A stretch of DNA of 64,000 nt from Calliopum simillimum (lineage: Eukaryota > Arthropoda > Insecta > Diptera > Lauxaniidae): contig OX638370.1 in assembly GCA_951812925.1 (NCBI GenBank), forward strand, positions 46,875,948-46,939,947, in the 5' to 3' direction. Positions 1-11,475 of the stretch are shown piece after piece (position 1 is the stretch's first letter; each line of letters opens with the position of its first letter). Both the position numbers and the translations under genes were made by a program. The notes beneath the pieces were generated by a model. That model made no database searches. It had not been told where the DNA came from and worked only from the letters and a program-made list of their open reading frames with translations.

Positions 1-488
1 GAGATAATACCACAATTAGAATACAAGATATATCTCAAAACTTGAAGTTGCAAGTAAATGGAAAAGTGTCGAACTTAAGTCCAATGTAACAAAGTATTCA
101 TGTATTGATGAATCGTTGTCTTACTGCCGTTTGTAAAAGATGCGACGGCTCTTTTAAAAAATGCGATGATCTGGCAACGAATAAACCAAGCTCTTTAAAT
201 ATGAGATATTCTTTTATGCCAGATTTGCTAATATATATACAAGTATAAAACTTATATGGCATATTTTTGGTGTTATATTTGAAAAATAATAATTTTGAAA
301 TGATTTTTTAAAAATTACCCAGCACGTTCTTCTTAATTTTTCCTTTTGTCCAAAATTAACAGACGTTAATTTCATTTAAGGTTTATCTAATTTACATTTT
401 GCATTATAACTACTTTCTCCATAAAATAAATACAGCTTCTGAGATAAAAGCATTACAAAAAAAGTATTTTCCCAGGCTATGAAACATT
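1..488. other. AT-rich stretch, nothing recognised
   Basis: No coding pattern, tRNA-like box or repeat shared with the rest of the window was recognised here. The right end abuts the foldback element starting near 489. Confidence 0.4.
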
Positions 489-1529
489 GAGACAAAATTC
501 CTCAAGCGGATCGCTTTTTTCCCAACATGCGAATTTTAAAGCCAAAATCGGTGGACACGTTCTCCTAACGGATATGTAACCAGCCTTAAACTCAAAAAAA
601 TTATTTTTGTAAAAGTTACAAGCTATTGAAGTTTGTAATAGCTCTACATTAAAACTTCAATATCTTTCGATTGCGTGGATGACATTTGATTCAGAAATCG
701 CGAAAATTTTGTAAAATACTTGTACTTTAATAAACAAAATATATTATTGCAAAAAAATTATTATTTTGTTGTAAATTTAGAAGAAACTATAAATAAATGG
801 ATAATTAATTCACATCTCAATGCTCTTGATGATTTACAACTAAAATATTTTGAACTGCGTAATTTAGTGGTATTATTTCCGAAAAAAAAATTTTGTAGTT
901 GCTGGTAGTTTTCAATTTATGACAGGTTTCCTAACTACCTTTCAAAAATTTCTATACAAATTTTCTAATATTTTTATAACAGGATTTTAAATAGAAAAAA
1001 AAATATCGACTTTAATATTAAGAAAAATTTATGAAAAAATAATGTGAAATTTGTATAGAAATTTTTGAAAGGTAGTTAGGAAACCTGTCATAAATTAAAA
1101 ACTACCAGCAACTACAAATTTTTTTTTTCGGAAATAATACCACTAAATTACGCAGTTCAAAATATTTTAGTTGTAAATCATCAAGAGCATTGAGATGTGT
1201 ATTAATTATCCATTTATTTATAGTTTCTTCTAAATTTACAACAAAATAATAATTTTTTTGCAATAATATATTTTGTTTATTAAAGTACAAGCATTTTACA
1301 AAATTCTCGCGTTTTCTGAATCAAATTTCATCCACGCAATCAAAAGATATCGAAGTTTTAATGTTGAGCTATTACAAACTTCAATAGCTTGTAACTTTTA
1401 CAAAAATAATTTTTTTTCAAAACAGAGTTTAAGGCTGGTTACATATCCGTTAGGAAAAGGTGTCCACCGAATTTGGCTTTAAAATTCGCATGTTGGGAAA
1501 AAAGCGATCCGCTTGAGGAATTTTGTCTC
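489..1529. mobile_element. Foldback element, about 1.04 kb, arms about 490 bp
   Basis: The left arm (489-975) reappears as its reverse complement at 1041-1529. Termini read GAGACAAAATTCC and GGAATTTTGTCTC. The same 62-residue open frame occurs in both arms (720-908 plus, 1102-1290 minus), which is a consequence of the palindrome and not a gene. The loop is about 65 bp. ATT flanks both ends and may be a 3-bp target duplication. No transposase is present, so this is a non-autonomous foldback/MITE. A few mismatches between arms show independent decay. Confidence 0.85.
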
Positions 1530-1835
1530 ATTAATGTTTTATTTAATTTTAACCAAAACTAAAAATTAATAAAAAATTAAAATACTTTATAATTTTTAAG
1601 AGAGGATCATCAAAAAATTTTAAAATTAAAATTTATTTTTCATTTGCTTGAATTTCATTTTGTTTTGTTTTTTTTTTATGTTGATTTCTTTCCGTATCGT
1701 CGTTTTATAAGACATTTTTGAACAGAATTAATAAGAGAATTTATTTAAAAAAAAAATAGACAATACCATTAAAAAATCAGCCAAACCAAGCCAGTTCCGT
1801 AATTCGTGTGATTTCAATTGCTTTTTATTTCGGAA

Positions 1836-2101
1836 GGTTTTTGATGAAAATGGTGAGTCACGCGATAAAAAGTATAAGAATCTCTTTTATGGGGAAGTAC
1901 AGGTTCTATATATGATATTCAGTTGGATTAACGAAAAAGTAACCGTGTAGCAAATTTTCGATAAAATCAAATTTTTTGACTTTTTCCTAAATGGTGACTT
2001 TTTCGTTAATGCAAATGAATATTGTTTGTAGAACCTGTAATTCTCCACAAAACAGATGCCCATACTTTTTATCGTTCGTCTCAACGTTTTCATCAAAAAG
2101 C
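1836..2101. repeat. Short imperfect inverted repeat (foldback relic)
   Basis: The segment running from TTTTTGATGAAAA at the left matches the reverse complement of the right end, with stem sequence covering a shared ACAGGTTCTA motif. The phrase around GTAACCGTGTAG in its centre also occurs in the centre of the 13.9-15.3 kb palindrome, so the two are probably related foldback families. Confidence 0.6.
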
Positions 2102-2981
2102 CTCCTTAATGAAAAGTTATTGAAAAAAAAAAAAAAAAATTTTTTTTAAGTTTACTATCATTTATTTTATGAAAAACAATTTAATATACAGTAGGTAAAG
2201 CCAAAGTCATACACCAAACAAACTATTTTTCGATGCCTCAAAACTAAGAACGCAAAAATAATTTAAGAAATTTTAAGAACGTTTTTAAATAGCCTATTTA
2301 ATCTTTCAATTTTAACAAAAAACCAAACTTGAAATTTTCCGTTATTTTTGAAAATAAATAAAAAGTTACAGAAATCAAGCATATTCAATACCAAAGCCAA
2401 AGTCGTACACCTTAACAAAATTATAGTACGTACGTGTTTGATAGCTGTTATCATGTCAATAACATTTCTTTTATTCTCTTTTATGCTTATTTTTGTAACA
2501 ATTGGGGTCTTTTCTAACAAATTACAAAATATGATCGTTTTTCAAGCACATTTATTTTTTTCATTTTGACGTCCTAGATTGGCAAAATCTCACACTGTGT
2601 GCCGGTGGCGTTCTTAGGTTTATTCGAGGTCGGAAGTGGTTTTACGCTCTTTTGAAAAATCACTCCTCAACTTTATTCAAGTAAATAAGTTTTTTATATG
2701 TAATACAATTGAATTTAGACTTATTTAATTTGAGAAACAAATTGATTTTGAAACTTGCTATATAATAATATATTTAAATAGAAATAAACAGTCCTTCTCA
2801 TCGAATAATGCGCGGGTGAAGCGAATAAATTTACTATACACAATGTTTCTTTTCTATATTACATGTACACAAGGCTGCAAAAACAAAAAGTACCCAAAGT
2901 ACTATTGGCTTTTTAAAAAAAAAAACTATTGGAGAGTGCGAATATCATGCCTGGGATATAACCTTAGAGGAAGATGATGCA
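2102..2981. other. Unassigned AT-rich DNA with a 19-bp direct repeat
   Basis: The 19-bp phrase AAAGCCAAAGTC(A/G)TACACC occurs at 2198-2216 and again at 2393-2411 in direct orientation. It resembles terminal sequence of a small DNA element, but no second inverted end was found. Open frames here lack recognisable domains. Confidence 0.3.
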
Positions 2982-3765
2982 CTAATCTCGTTTGACGCCG
3001 TTTCATTATTTGTTTTATCCTAACATACACTGCAATAAAAACCATCATGAAACATTAGAACGTACTTGCAAAATTAACGAAGATGCCAAAAGGAAAATTT
3101 CTGAAAATTCTGGATTTCTGTCTTACTTCAGATTCAATGACAAATATTACATGCAAACTTTTGGAATGCCGATGGGGAATTCATTATCTCCAATGATCGC
3201 TGACATCATATTGGACAGTTTATTAGAAGAATCGATAGAGGAACTCAACAAAAAACAAATTCACATCATATTTATAGTTAAATATTTTGATGACATTCTA
3301 GCCATAGTTAAAAAACAAAACAAAGAAACTATCTTATCCACTCTTAATCAAAACAACGAAAGTATAGCCTATTTAGACATGAAACTACACAGAATGGACA
3401 ACAGGATGATTTTCAATTGGTACAAGAAACCAATAGCTTTGGGAAGTATGATAAACTTTAGATCTGCGCAATCTTTAAAGCAAAAAATAAATACAGCCAA
3501 CTATTTGATAAATAAAGTGTTAAGAACAAGTGACAGCAGATTTTTAAATGATAATCTAAAAGAGATATCGAAAATCTTAACAGAAAACGAATATCCTAAA
3601 TTTTTAATAAGACGACTTATTAAAAATTACAAAACATCCCCACAAATAAACACAAGTAAGGAAAAAAGTCTAGATGGTAACACTAAAACATTCTTCGCAG
3701 TTACATACCCAAGGGAAAAGAATTGCTTCAAAATCATTTCTGAAGTGCATCTTTTTCACCAATAA
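2982..3765 (+). pseudogene. Penelope-like element reverse transcriptase fragment
   Basis: The translation has Penelope-type RT motifs in order: SFDAVSLF (2988-3011), FGMPMGNSLSP (about 3160-3195), YFDDILA (about 3283-3303, in place of YVDD), an AYLDMKL segment, the WYKKP motif, and a C-terminal NEYPKFLIRRLIKNYK thumb segment. SFDAVSLF lies in a different frame from the following YPNIH, so a single-base indel near 3012-3018 breaks the gene. There is no methionine start for the long frame, which opens at a TTG. The N-terminal RT motifs and the GIY-YIG endonuclease are absent. The fragment is about 260 codons of a protein usually 700-800 residues long. It is a dead, 5'-truncated copy. Confidence 0.85.
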
Positions 3766-3835
3766 GCGCTTCCGCTCCGTAAGAACTATTCTTTCTTTTA
3801 AACATTGCATGTCATAGGATGTAAGCGAGAAAAAA

Positions 3836-3895
3836 CTTACCGCAGCCTTACCAAAAAGGGGTTTATGAAGCGCTTATTTGTAATGCTGCGGTAAG
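3836..3895. repeat. Perfect 10-bp stem hairpin after the Penelope fragment
   Basis: CTTACCGCAG at 3836-3845 pairs with CTGCGGTAAG at 3886-3895. It lies about 70 bp past the RT stop. Penelope elements often carry structured terminal repeats, but the conserved hammerhead core was not found here. Confidence 0.45.
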
Positions 3896-3933
3896 CGTTT
3901 TTTCAATAAAATTTAAAAAAAAGAAAAAACTGG

Positions 3934-4078
3934 CTGCACCAGGATTTGAATCCACTACCGTCCGTGTGATAGATAGAAACAGATTATTTTTACTAACATT
4001 TACCAACTCTTTAAACCGCTACACCAACACCCGTTGATATTAATAGGTATTAAATTTGTATATTCAGCAAAAGTTTTC
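3934..4078 (-). mobile_element. tRNA-derived SINE (copy 1)
   Basis: On the minus strand the segment reads an A-box-like TGGTGTAGCGG (about 4010-4030) followed by a B-box-like GGATTCAAATCC (about 3948-3960), with the middle diverged. The plus-strand phrase CCGTCCGTGTGATAG recurs at 54,300 in a second copy. The acceptor stem does not pair, so this is a pol III SINE head and not a working tRNA gene. It is followed by an A-rich plus-strand flank. Confidence 0.65.
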
Positions 4079-4290
4079 TAAACAGAATTTGACATTCGAA
4101 TGCTCCTACAGCCTTACATAGAATCATTCAATTCAATTAAACAAAAGCAAATAAATAAGAGAAAGGAAAAAAGAAAAGTGAAATAAAAAAGGTTGAATAA
4201 AAAATATTTTAATAAAAAAAAAATAAGGAAACAAAAATTAAAAAAAGAAAAAAAAAAAACAACCACGTTGTCCTTACTGCAGCCTTGTGT
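4079..4290 (-). mobile_element. SINE body copy, headless
   Basis: Starts with CAGAATTTGACATTCGAATG, which is shared in reverse with the SINE at 42,035-42,190. It then runs through an A-rich body (AATAAGAGAAAGGAAAA) to CTTACTGCAGCCTT. The tRNA-like B box is missing in this copy. It is directly followed by a second body in the same orientation. Confidence 0.6.
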
Positions 4291-4470
4291 AATCAATTTG
4301 AATTCAATTCAACAAAAGTAAATTAATAAGAGAAAGGAAAATAGAAAAGTGAAATAAAAGTTGTTGAATAAAAAATATTTTTATAAAAAAAAAATAAAGC
4401 AAAAAAATGTAAAAAAAAAAATCACCCGGGCTGGGCTCGAACTCACGTTGTTCTTACTGCAGCCTTATAA
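4291..4470 (-). mobile_element. SINE body with B-box head, tandem to previous copy
   Basis: Repeats the body of 4116-4290 (about 175-bp period) and retains the head GGGCTGGGCTCGAACTCACG on the plus strand, whose complement gives a B-box-like GAGTTCGAGCCC. The two units lie head-to-tail, either as a tandem duplication or as an insertion of one SINE into the tail of another. Confidence 0.6.
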
Positions 4471-4756
4471 AAAATCATTGTGAAAGAGCTTCTAAATTTC
4501 TATGGGGACAATCACTTTTGAAGTGCTTGGATTAGAAGCGCTAGAAATTTTTCCTCTTTGGCACATTCCTAGACTAACGGATAACACACTACCTAAAACT
4601 ATCACAAACAATGAGACCCAGAAAACATTTTCAATCGCGGAAGAATCGTATTCGATTCGCCTAGGCGATTAAATCAATCGTCCGCGACAGTTGCATTCGA
4701 CTCTTCCGCGAATGTTCGGGCGTGAGTAATTGTCCGGCCGATTACGATTGTTTTAG

Positions 4757-4885
4757 AAGAATCCTCTAACAACTCCTCAAAATGAATCCGCAAATGATCG
4801 CTAGGAAGAGTCATCTGGCGACTCCCCAAAATGAATCTGCAAATGATCCCCAAGAAGGGTCAACAGACGACTCCGCAACATGTTT
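4757..4885 (+). repeat. 49-bp tandem repeat, about 2.6 units
   Basis: Units begin GAAGAATCC (4757), GAAGAGTC (4805) and GAAGGGTC (4854), each containing ACTCC(C/T)CAAAATGAATC. This lies in the outer left part of the foldback element and is not mirrored as an equal array on the right. Confidence 0.7.
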
Positions 4886-5204
4886 TTTAAAGCGAAATAA
4901 AGCTTGAAAAAAAAAAATTTAAAAAATAAAATATGAAATGACGACATAAAAATAATTTCATAAGAAATTGATAATTTTTGTACAATAAACTGTCAAAATT
5001 TATGTGTCGTTAAAAATATACCGTGTAGTTTGACATTTTGCTTCGTGAAAAATACCGGGCCTCAGAAATATTGCCCTTTAGAAAAAAAAATTATTAATTT
5101 TTTCGAAATTTCTCAGGAGCTGACGTCATGTCGTAGTCGGCCATCTTGTATCGTGTAAAACTCGTCTGGAAGAGTTGTTGGTTATTCGTAAAGAACTTTT
5201 TTTT

Positions 5205-5540
5205 TTGCACCAATCGATGGGGAAAGGTCGAAAATATATTTTGGTCATAACCAGAGTTGGCTCCGGGCCCTCTAAGTGACCGATTTGGGCCCATTTTTGT
5301 AAAAAAAAATTATTGCACCAATCGATGGAGAAAGGTCGAAAATATATTTTGAACATGTCCAGGGGTGTCTCGGACCCCTCTAAGTGACCGATTTGGCCCC
5401 GTTTTGGTGAAAAAATTTTATTGCACCAATCGATGGGGAAAGGTCGAGAATAGATTTTTACATCTCCAGGGGTGTCTCTGACCCCGCTAAGTGACCGAAT
5501 TGGGCCCATTTTGGTGAAAAATTTTTACTGCACCAACACG
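5205..5540 (+). repeat. 108-bp tandem repeat, three full units plus a partial
   Basis: Units start at 5205, 5313, 5421 and 5528 with TTGCACCAATCGATGG and contain AAGGTCGA and CTAAGTGACCGA(T/A)TTGG. Because 108 is divisible by three, the minus strand keeps a repeated open frame (5126-5509) that looks like a repeat protein; it is more simply explained by the array. A single related unit occurs at 8697-8840 in the same orientation, so it does not fit a simple palindrome. Confidence 0.8.
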
Positions 5541-7268
5541 GTGGTTTTTAAAAAATTTCAACTTTTTGAAATACCACCCGCGATTTTTTTCGGGGATAGT
5601 GTTAGGGGACCCTTCTAGTATCAGAATCCGGGAACCGCGAAATCGAACGTCCAGCCGTTTTTTTTTTTTCGACATTTTAGTTTTATTAACGATTTTTGAG
5701 AATGTCTCGGATTTATATACATACATATTATGTACACATATATATGTATGTACGTACATGTATATACTTGTATATGTATATATGTGTAATATATATACAT
5801 GTATATATATATACATACATGCATACATACATATAAAAGGTATCGTTTCCGCACCATTTATTTTAAAAAAAAATCGGTTTTTTCGTATATAAAAAAACAC
5901 AAACAAAAACCGGATACAGCAATAGTCACTCCAGATGTGATTTTTGATGCTTAATCCGAATCCGGTCTTAGAATTGCTCTATTATTTCTGGACTTTGAGA
6001 TATCCCTACATATATGTATAAAGGACACCACTTTTTTTCCTATTTTTGAAGTTATATAACAAGATAAGATAATATTATGCCGTAAAATCTGGTATGACAG
6101 TTAATAGCCCTAGTTTTTTTCTTGAAAACTCAATCAAACCGATAACGATATCTTTTTTTTTGTCGGAGATATCTTTACCTAAAAAGTTAAAAAAGTGCAA
6201 AAACACGATTTTTGGCTGTATTGGATGTTATATGCAGGACACACAAAATTCTTCTGTGAGTTTCTATTACCAGAAACATTTAGTACTTTCTTTTGGCTTT
6301 CAATTGAGCTATTAAATGTTCATCTACAATATTCCTCTACAAAGTTATGACCATTCAAAAATTACATTATGAAGTGCAAACTCACAGGGGTGCCACTAAA
6401 ATATAGTGTACGAGTATTTCTTATACACGTATTGCTGCAACATGTCGTCTTAAAATAGTCATAACTTTTAAGAAAACTATTACAAGAGACCACTTGTTAG
6501 CTCATTCTGAAGATAAAGAATGGTTTTAAATGTGTCGGTTAGTAAAAAAGAGCAGACGAGTTTCGTCCGTACTGTATACAACCTCAAATATAGCCGAAAA
6601 CCGATATTTTTCACTTTGAGTTTCATGGTTTGATTTTAAAGTTAACATAACTTTGCAGAGAAATATTGCAGATAAACATTTAATAGCTCAATTGAAAGCC
6701 AAAAGAAAGTACTAAATGTTTCTGGTAATAGAAATTCACAGAAGAATTTTGTGTGTCCTGCATATAACATCCAATATAGCCAAAAATCGTGTTTTTGCAC
6801 TTTTTTAACTTTTTAGGTAAAGATATCTCCGACAAAAAAAAAGATATCGTTATCGGTTTGATTGAGTTTTCAAGAAAAAAACTAGGGCTATTAACTGTCA
6901 TACCAGATTTTACGGCATAATATTATCTTATCTTGTTATATAACTTCAAAAATAGGAAAAAAAGTGGTGTCCTTCATACATATATGTAAGGATATCTCAA
7001 AGTCCAGAAGTAATAGAGCAATTCTAAGACCGTATTCGGATTAAGCATCAAAAATCACATCTGGAGTGACTATTGCTGTATCCGGTTTTTGTTTGTGTTT
7101 TTTTATATACGAAAAAACCGATTTTTTTTTTAAAATAAATGGTGCGGAAACGATACCTTTTATATGTATGTATGCATGTATGTATATATATATACATATA
7201 TATTTATTACACATATATACATATACAAGTATATATATGTACGTACATACATATATATGTGTACATAA

Positions 7269-7890
7269 TCTATATATATAAAAATGAAATGGTGTCCGTA
7301 TGTAGCTTATGCACGCGGAAACTACAAGGCCGATTTACATGACTTTTTTTTTAAATTGTTTGTTATGGTCTGTAGAAGGTTCTTAGGGGGGTGGAATGCC
7401 ACTGAAAGGAACGGGGGTTGCACCCCCCATACGAAAAAAATACAAAAAATGCTATATCTCTACAGTTATACAAGCTATGATTATGAAAGTCGATGAACTT
7501 ACGCATAATGTACATATCTACCATTCGCCATGCAAAACTTGGGGAATATTGGGTGTAGGAGAATTGCATCCACTTTTCAAAAATACACAAAATGCTATAT
7601 TTCTTCACATATCGCAGATATCGTTATAAAACTTGGTACATACATGAATATTCTATCTACCATTTACTTTGAAAGACTTGGGCGGGGGGTTGAGAAGGGG
7701 GAGTTGCACACTTCATACAAAAAATATAAAATGCTTTATCTCTGTACCTATGGGAGCTATGATTGCAAAAGTTAATACATGGATCTTTAAAAACTTTGGT
7801 GATTGGAAGAGAGGGACGATGGAGATTGATGGGACTTCGTACGTAAAGGCATCGGGAATGGGCGAACGAAGTCGCAACCAGGCCAGCTAG
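7269..7890 (+). mobile_element. Non-autonomous Helitron, copy 1 (622 bp)
   Basis: Begins TCTATATATATAAAAATG and ends GGCCAGCTAG, matching the 5'-TC...CTRR-3' rule. A GCGA/TCGC mini-hairpin lies just before the end. The base before it is A (7268) and the host continues with T after the pair of copies (8512), the classic A^T target without duplication. The uninterrupted site can be read from the left arm of the foldback element (about 5720-5735). There is no Rep/helicase coding. Confidence 0.9.
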
Positions 7891-8511
7891 TCTATTATAT
7901 AAAAATGAAATGGTGTCCGTATGTAGCTTATGAACGCGGAAACTACAAGGCCGATTTACATAATTTTTTTTTTAAATTGTTTGTTATGGTCTGTAGAAGG
8001 TTCTTAAGGGGGTGGGATGCTACTGAGGGGAACGGGGGTTGCACCCCCCATACGAAAAAAATACAAAAAATGCTATATCTCTACAGTTATACAAGTTATG
8101 ATTATGAAAGTTGATGAACTTATGCATAATGTACATATCTACCATTCACTATGCAAAACTTGGGGGATATTGATGTAGAATTGCATCCAATTTTCAAAAA
8201 TACACAAAATGCTATATTTCTTCACATATCGCAGATATCGTTATAAAACTTGGTACATACATGAATATTCTATCTACCATTTACTATGAAAATCTTGGGC
8301 GGGGGGGGGTGAGAAGGGGGAGTTGCACCCTTCATACAAAAAATATAGAAAATGCTATATCTCCGTACCTATGGGAGCTATGATTACAAAAGTTGATACA
8401 TGGATCTTTAAAAACCTTGGTTATTGGAAGAGAGGGACGATGGAGATGGATGGGACTTCGTACGTATAGGCATCAGGAATGGGCGAACGAAGTCGCAACC
8501 AGGCCAGCTAG
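7891..8511 (+). mobile_element. Non-autonomous Helitron, copy 2, head-to-tail with copy 1
   Basis: Starts TCTATTATATAAAAATG immediately after the CTAG of copy 1 and ends with CTAG at 8508-8511. It is 621 bp and closely similar to copy 1 over its whole length. The direct junction without any intervening base is the head-to-tail arrangement expected from rolling-circle read-through or from insertion of one copy at the end of another. Confidence 0.9.
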
Positions 8512-8840
8512 TATGTATATAAATCCGAGACATTCTCAAAAATCGTTAAAAAAACTAAAATGTCGAAAAAAAAAACGGCTGGACGTTCGATTTCGCGGTT
8601 CCCGGATTCTGATACTAGAAGGGTCCCCCAACACTATCCCCGAAAAAAATCGCGGGTGGTATTTCAAAAAGTTGAAATTTTTTAAAAACCACCGTGCCAA
8701 TCGATGGGCCCATTTTTGTGAAAAATTATTATTGCGCCATTCGATAGGGAACGGTCGAAAATAGATTTCGGATATGATCAGAGATGTCTTCGACCCCTCT
8801 AAGTGACCATTTTGGACCCATTTTTGAAAATAAAATTATT

Positions 8841-9140
8841 GCGCAAAACTCGCCTGAAAGAGTTTTTTATTCATCGCGAAGATATTTGATTCGCAATGAT
8901 CTTCTAGAAGAGTGTAAGGAGAAATCTTCTGTTACTCGCGCTGAATTTTTGTCGCGCAAAACTCGCCCGGAAGAGTTGTATATTCATCGCGAAGATGTTT
9001 GATTCGCAATAATCTTCCAGAAGAGTGTAAAAAGGAATCTTCTTTTACTCGCGGGAAATTTTTATCGCGGAAAGCTCGCGTAGAAGAGCTTTAAATGCAT
9101 CCCCAAAAAGATGGAAGATTGTCCGCGATTGAAAATGTTT
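8841..9140 (+). repeat. 113-bp tandem repeat, about 2.7 units
   Basis: Units start at 8841, 8954 and 9067 (GCGCAAAACTCGCC, GCGCAAAACTCGCC, GCGGAAAGCTCGCG) and contain AAGAGTGTAA(A/G)(A/G)A and a repeated TTCATCGCGAAGAT. It forms the outer right part of the foldback element and is the counterpart of the 49-bp and 108-bp arrays on the left. Confidence 0.75.
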
Positions 9141-9380
9141 GCTGGGGAGTGTAAGTTTCGCGCATAAATCTAACAGCACACTACAAACGATTTTTACTAA
9201 CACAAAAGACAAAATAGAGAAAGAAAACAATGTTGTTTATGAAATAAATGCATGGGTAAAGACAACCAAAAATGTGATCCGAAAGTTTCAGCGAAAAGCT
9301 TAGGATCCGCAAAACATTTTCTTGCTATATTGCCATTTTTTGTCGTTCCATGCCCTTGAAGTATTAGATCTACTTTTATA

Positions 9381-10606
9381 GCTTAAACACAATTGGAGCG
9401 TACGACGAATTTCGCCCGACGAATAACACAGGTTAACAAAAAAAAAATGTCATGGCGTTTTGACCAGACTATGTATTTCCTAGGGACTTTGACGTCCTGA
9501 ATCCGAATCCGGGGTCCGTTTATTTCCAGAACGTCTGAGAAAAAAGGTTTCAAGGTCATATGGAGGTCAAAATGGGGCTCATGCGTCGTTTAGTGATAAA
9601 TTCGCTAAAACTCTGAAACTAATTTTTTATCATTGAGTTCTTTATCTTTAAAAAGAATATGTGATCAAAAAGGGTATCACGGACCTAGTTTCGGAGATGT
9701 GGCCATCGGAAGATCCGGATATATTTTCTATGAAAACCGCTATAAGTTGGGAACCCCTGGATGGATTTGAAAAAAATTCAAGTCATATAAAAGGTAATTT
9801 GACAACCTCTAAATATATTTTCAATTGGATTCATAGTTTTGGAGATATGACCTTTTTGAAATTTTGAGAAATTTTTCAATTACAACAACAAATACATCAA
9901 CAAAACCAACAACAACAACAAAATACCTTTCATATGACACCAATATTTTGCAAATCCATCCAGTGGTTCCCAACTTATAGCGGTTTTCATAGAAGATATA
10001 ACCGGATCTTCCGATAGCTATATCTCCGAAACTAGGCCCGACAGACCCTTTTTGATCACATATTCTTTTTTAGAACTAAGAATTCCATGATATAAAATTA
10101 ATTTCAGAATTGTAGCGAATTTATCACTAAACGACACATGACCATTTTGACCTCTATATGACCTTGAAATCTTTTTTCTCAGACGTTCTGGAAAAAAACG
10201 GACCCCGGATTTGGATTCAGGAAGTCAAAGTCCCTAGGAAACACATAGTCTGGTCAAAACGCCATGACATTTTTTTATTTTGTAAACCTGTGTAATCGCT
10301 GTCAAAAAAAATTTGTCGACGAAGTTCGCTCTGTTAAACACAATCAGAGTGACGACGGCAATAGTTGTTTTTATTTTAAATTGTTGTTTATGTTCTCCGA
10401 TGACAATTTTAATAAATAAATATTAAATAAAATCTAATATTCTTTGAATTTTCTCTAAGAAATCTAAAAATTTTACATTAAAAACGTATTTTTCCGGTTT
10501 GACATTTCCAAAAATCGCTGCCGCCGGCGACAAAATTAAAACTAGTTCTATTACAACGAATATTCGTCGGACGAATTTCGTCGTACGCTCCAATTCTGTT
10601 TAAGCT
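9381..10606. mobile_element. TIR element hosting a nested foldback
   Basis: AGCTTAAACA(C/G)AATTGGAGCG followed by TACGACGAA occurs at 9381 and in inverted form ending at 10,606. A second degenerate inverted copy of the same phrase lies near 10,320-10,370. The element is non-coding. It was the target of the TAA-flanked foldback at 9427-10,292, so it is older. Confidence 0.7.
9427..10292. mobile_element. Foldback element, family A copy 1, TAA target duplication
   Basis: Ends CACAGGTTAAC... and ...GTAAACCTGTG, flanked on both sides by TAA (9424-9426 and 10,293-10,295). The long arms share CCAGAACGT, TGACCTCCATATGACC-like and CCATCGGAAGATCCGGATAT phrases. The centre has a CAA/ACA run. A 3-bp TAA duplication is typical of PIF/Harbinger mobilisation. 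The open frame at 9661-9867 is a palindrome shadow. A second copy lies at 61,440-62,263. Confidence 0.85.
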
Positions 10607-10718
10607 ATTACTCCAATTTTAGTATAAATGTTGGTTTTTATAAATTCTTTTCGTTTGTTAAATACCTCTAAAATTAAACATTTTTTATAGTATTGTATGT
10701 AAAATACACTCATATACG

Positions 10719-11220
10719 TTACAACATACACGTCAATGAAAAAAAAAAAATTAAATAAAAATATTCAGGCTTACCTTTATTTGGACTTCTAATATCCCAT
10801 ATCCCAAGTCCATATTTCAAACGAGAAGGTAAAGGAACAAAATTAGTATCAAAATTGGAAAACCTGTGTGATGATATGCCACATACTGAACAATTATTAC
10901 TGCAATTATTTTTCACAATTGTTTTGAGACATTTACCAGTGTATAGCGTTTCGAAAACGTTAAATTTCACGTTCACATATTCTTGGTTACTCAATTTGAA
11001 ATGAGGATTGAGATTTTTAATCTGCGTTTTCAGTCGCTTAAATTCAGTCATTGTGGTAGCTTCATCTTCCTTCTCAAGAGCGAGTCTTAAGACCGCACAA
11101 AATCTGACACTCAGTGGAGTTGGATTTATCCACTTCGTCCAATAGCACCATCACACATAGATTTCAAAGATATGATAATCATACTGGTAACAAAGAGTGT
11201 CGTTGGATTTGTGTTTTCAT
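10719..11220 (-). pseudogene. Transib/RAG1-like recombinase relic, C-side piece
   Basis: Minus-strand reading gives TTLFVTSMIII, then WINPTPLSVRFC, LKTQIKNLNPHF and CSNNCSVCGISSHRF before KYGL. From memory, the large insect Transib-like family has corresponding F/L-VT, NPTP-SVRFCRP, L-QI-NL-P and a C-X2-C zinc knuckle (compare the CTLCDAT knuckle of RAG1). A one-base shift separates the first part (about 11,220-11,120) from the SVRFC part. A GTAAGC that would serve as a splice donor follows at about 10,775. The piece is contiguous in sense and frame with the N-side piece at 19,670-20,223; the Harbinger element 11,224-19,666 separates them. Catalytic parts further downstream were not found. 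Family assignment is from motif memory, so moderate confidence. Confidence 0.65.
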
Positions 11221-11475
11221 TAATGGTAGAATTAGCCAAGAAGTAGCGTTTCGTTACGTGACGTCTGTCAAAATCTATCAAATGGCAGAAGCGTGTAAGC
11301 GATTAGTGAAATCGTAATGTAGCGGTACGCAACGTTGAGACCTGTTGAAATTAGATTTTTCAACGTAATGCTACGTTGACAATTCATTTGACAGATGAAA
11401 TAAATCATTTGACAGGTGAAATAAACAAAATTTTAATGTGGTAGTGTTTTTTTTTGTCGAAATTCGCGTAAAAAT

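Larger units (their letters stand above)
4619..9144. mobile_element. Large composite foldback element, about 4.5 kb
   Basis: Terminal inverted repeats read CAG(A/C)AAACATTTTCAATCGCGG at 4619 and in reverse complement ending at 9144. Inner arms 5537-6350 pair with 6640-7268 plus 8512-8697. The right arm is interrupted by two Helitrons (7269-8511). Without them the element is about 3.3 kb. A CATA/TATA microsatellite (5715-5835) is mirrored at 7155-7268. The loop is 6350-6640. Open frames in the arms, including the 73-residue one at 6094-6315 and its mirror at 6680-6901, are shadows of the palindrome. No transposase was seen. Flanks do not show a clear target duplication. Confidence 0.8.

Noticed and set aside
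3700..3930. Hammerhead ribozyme of a Penelope element
   Set aside because: The CTGATGA and GAAA core needed for a hammerhead was not found near the fragment.
5126..5509. Repeat protein of 127 residues on the minus strand
   Set aside because: It is the translation of a 108-bp non-coding tandem array; the period divisible by three keeps the frame open.
5487..5906. Open frames through the CATA/TATA tract (and mirror at 7066-7342)
   Set aside because: Microsatellite translation (Tyr/Ile/His runs) inside a palindrome arm.
6094..6901. Two identical 73-residue proteins on opposite strands
   Set aside because: They are the two arms of the same inverted repeat, with no family similarity recognised.
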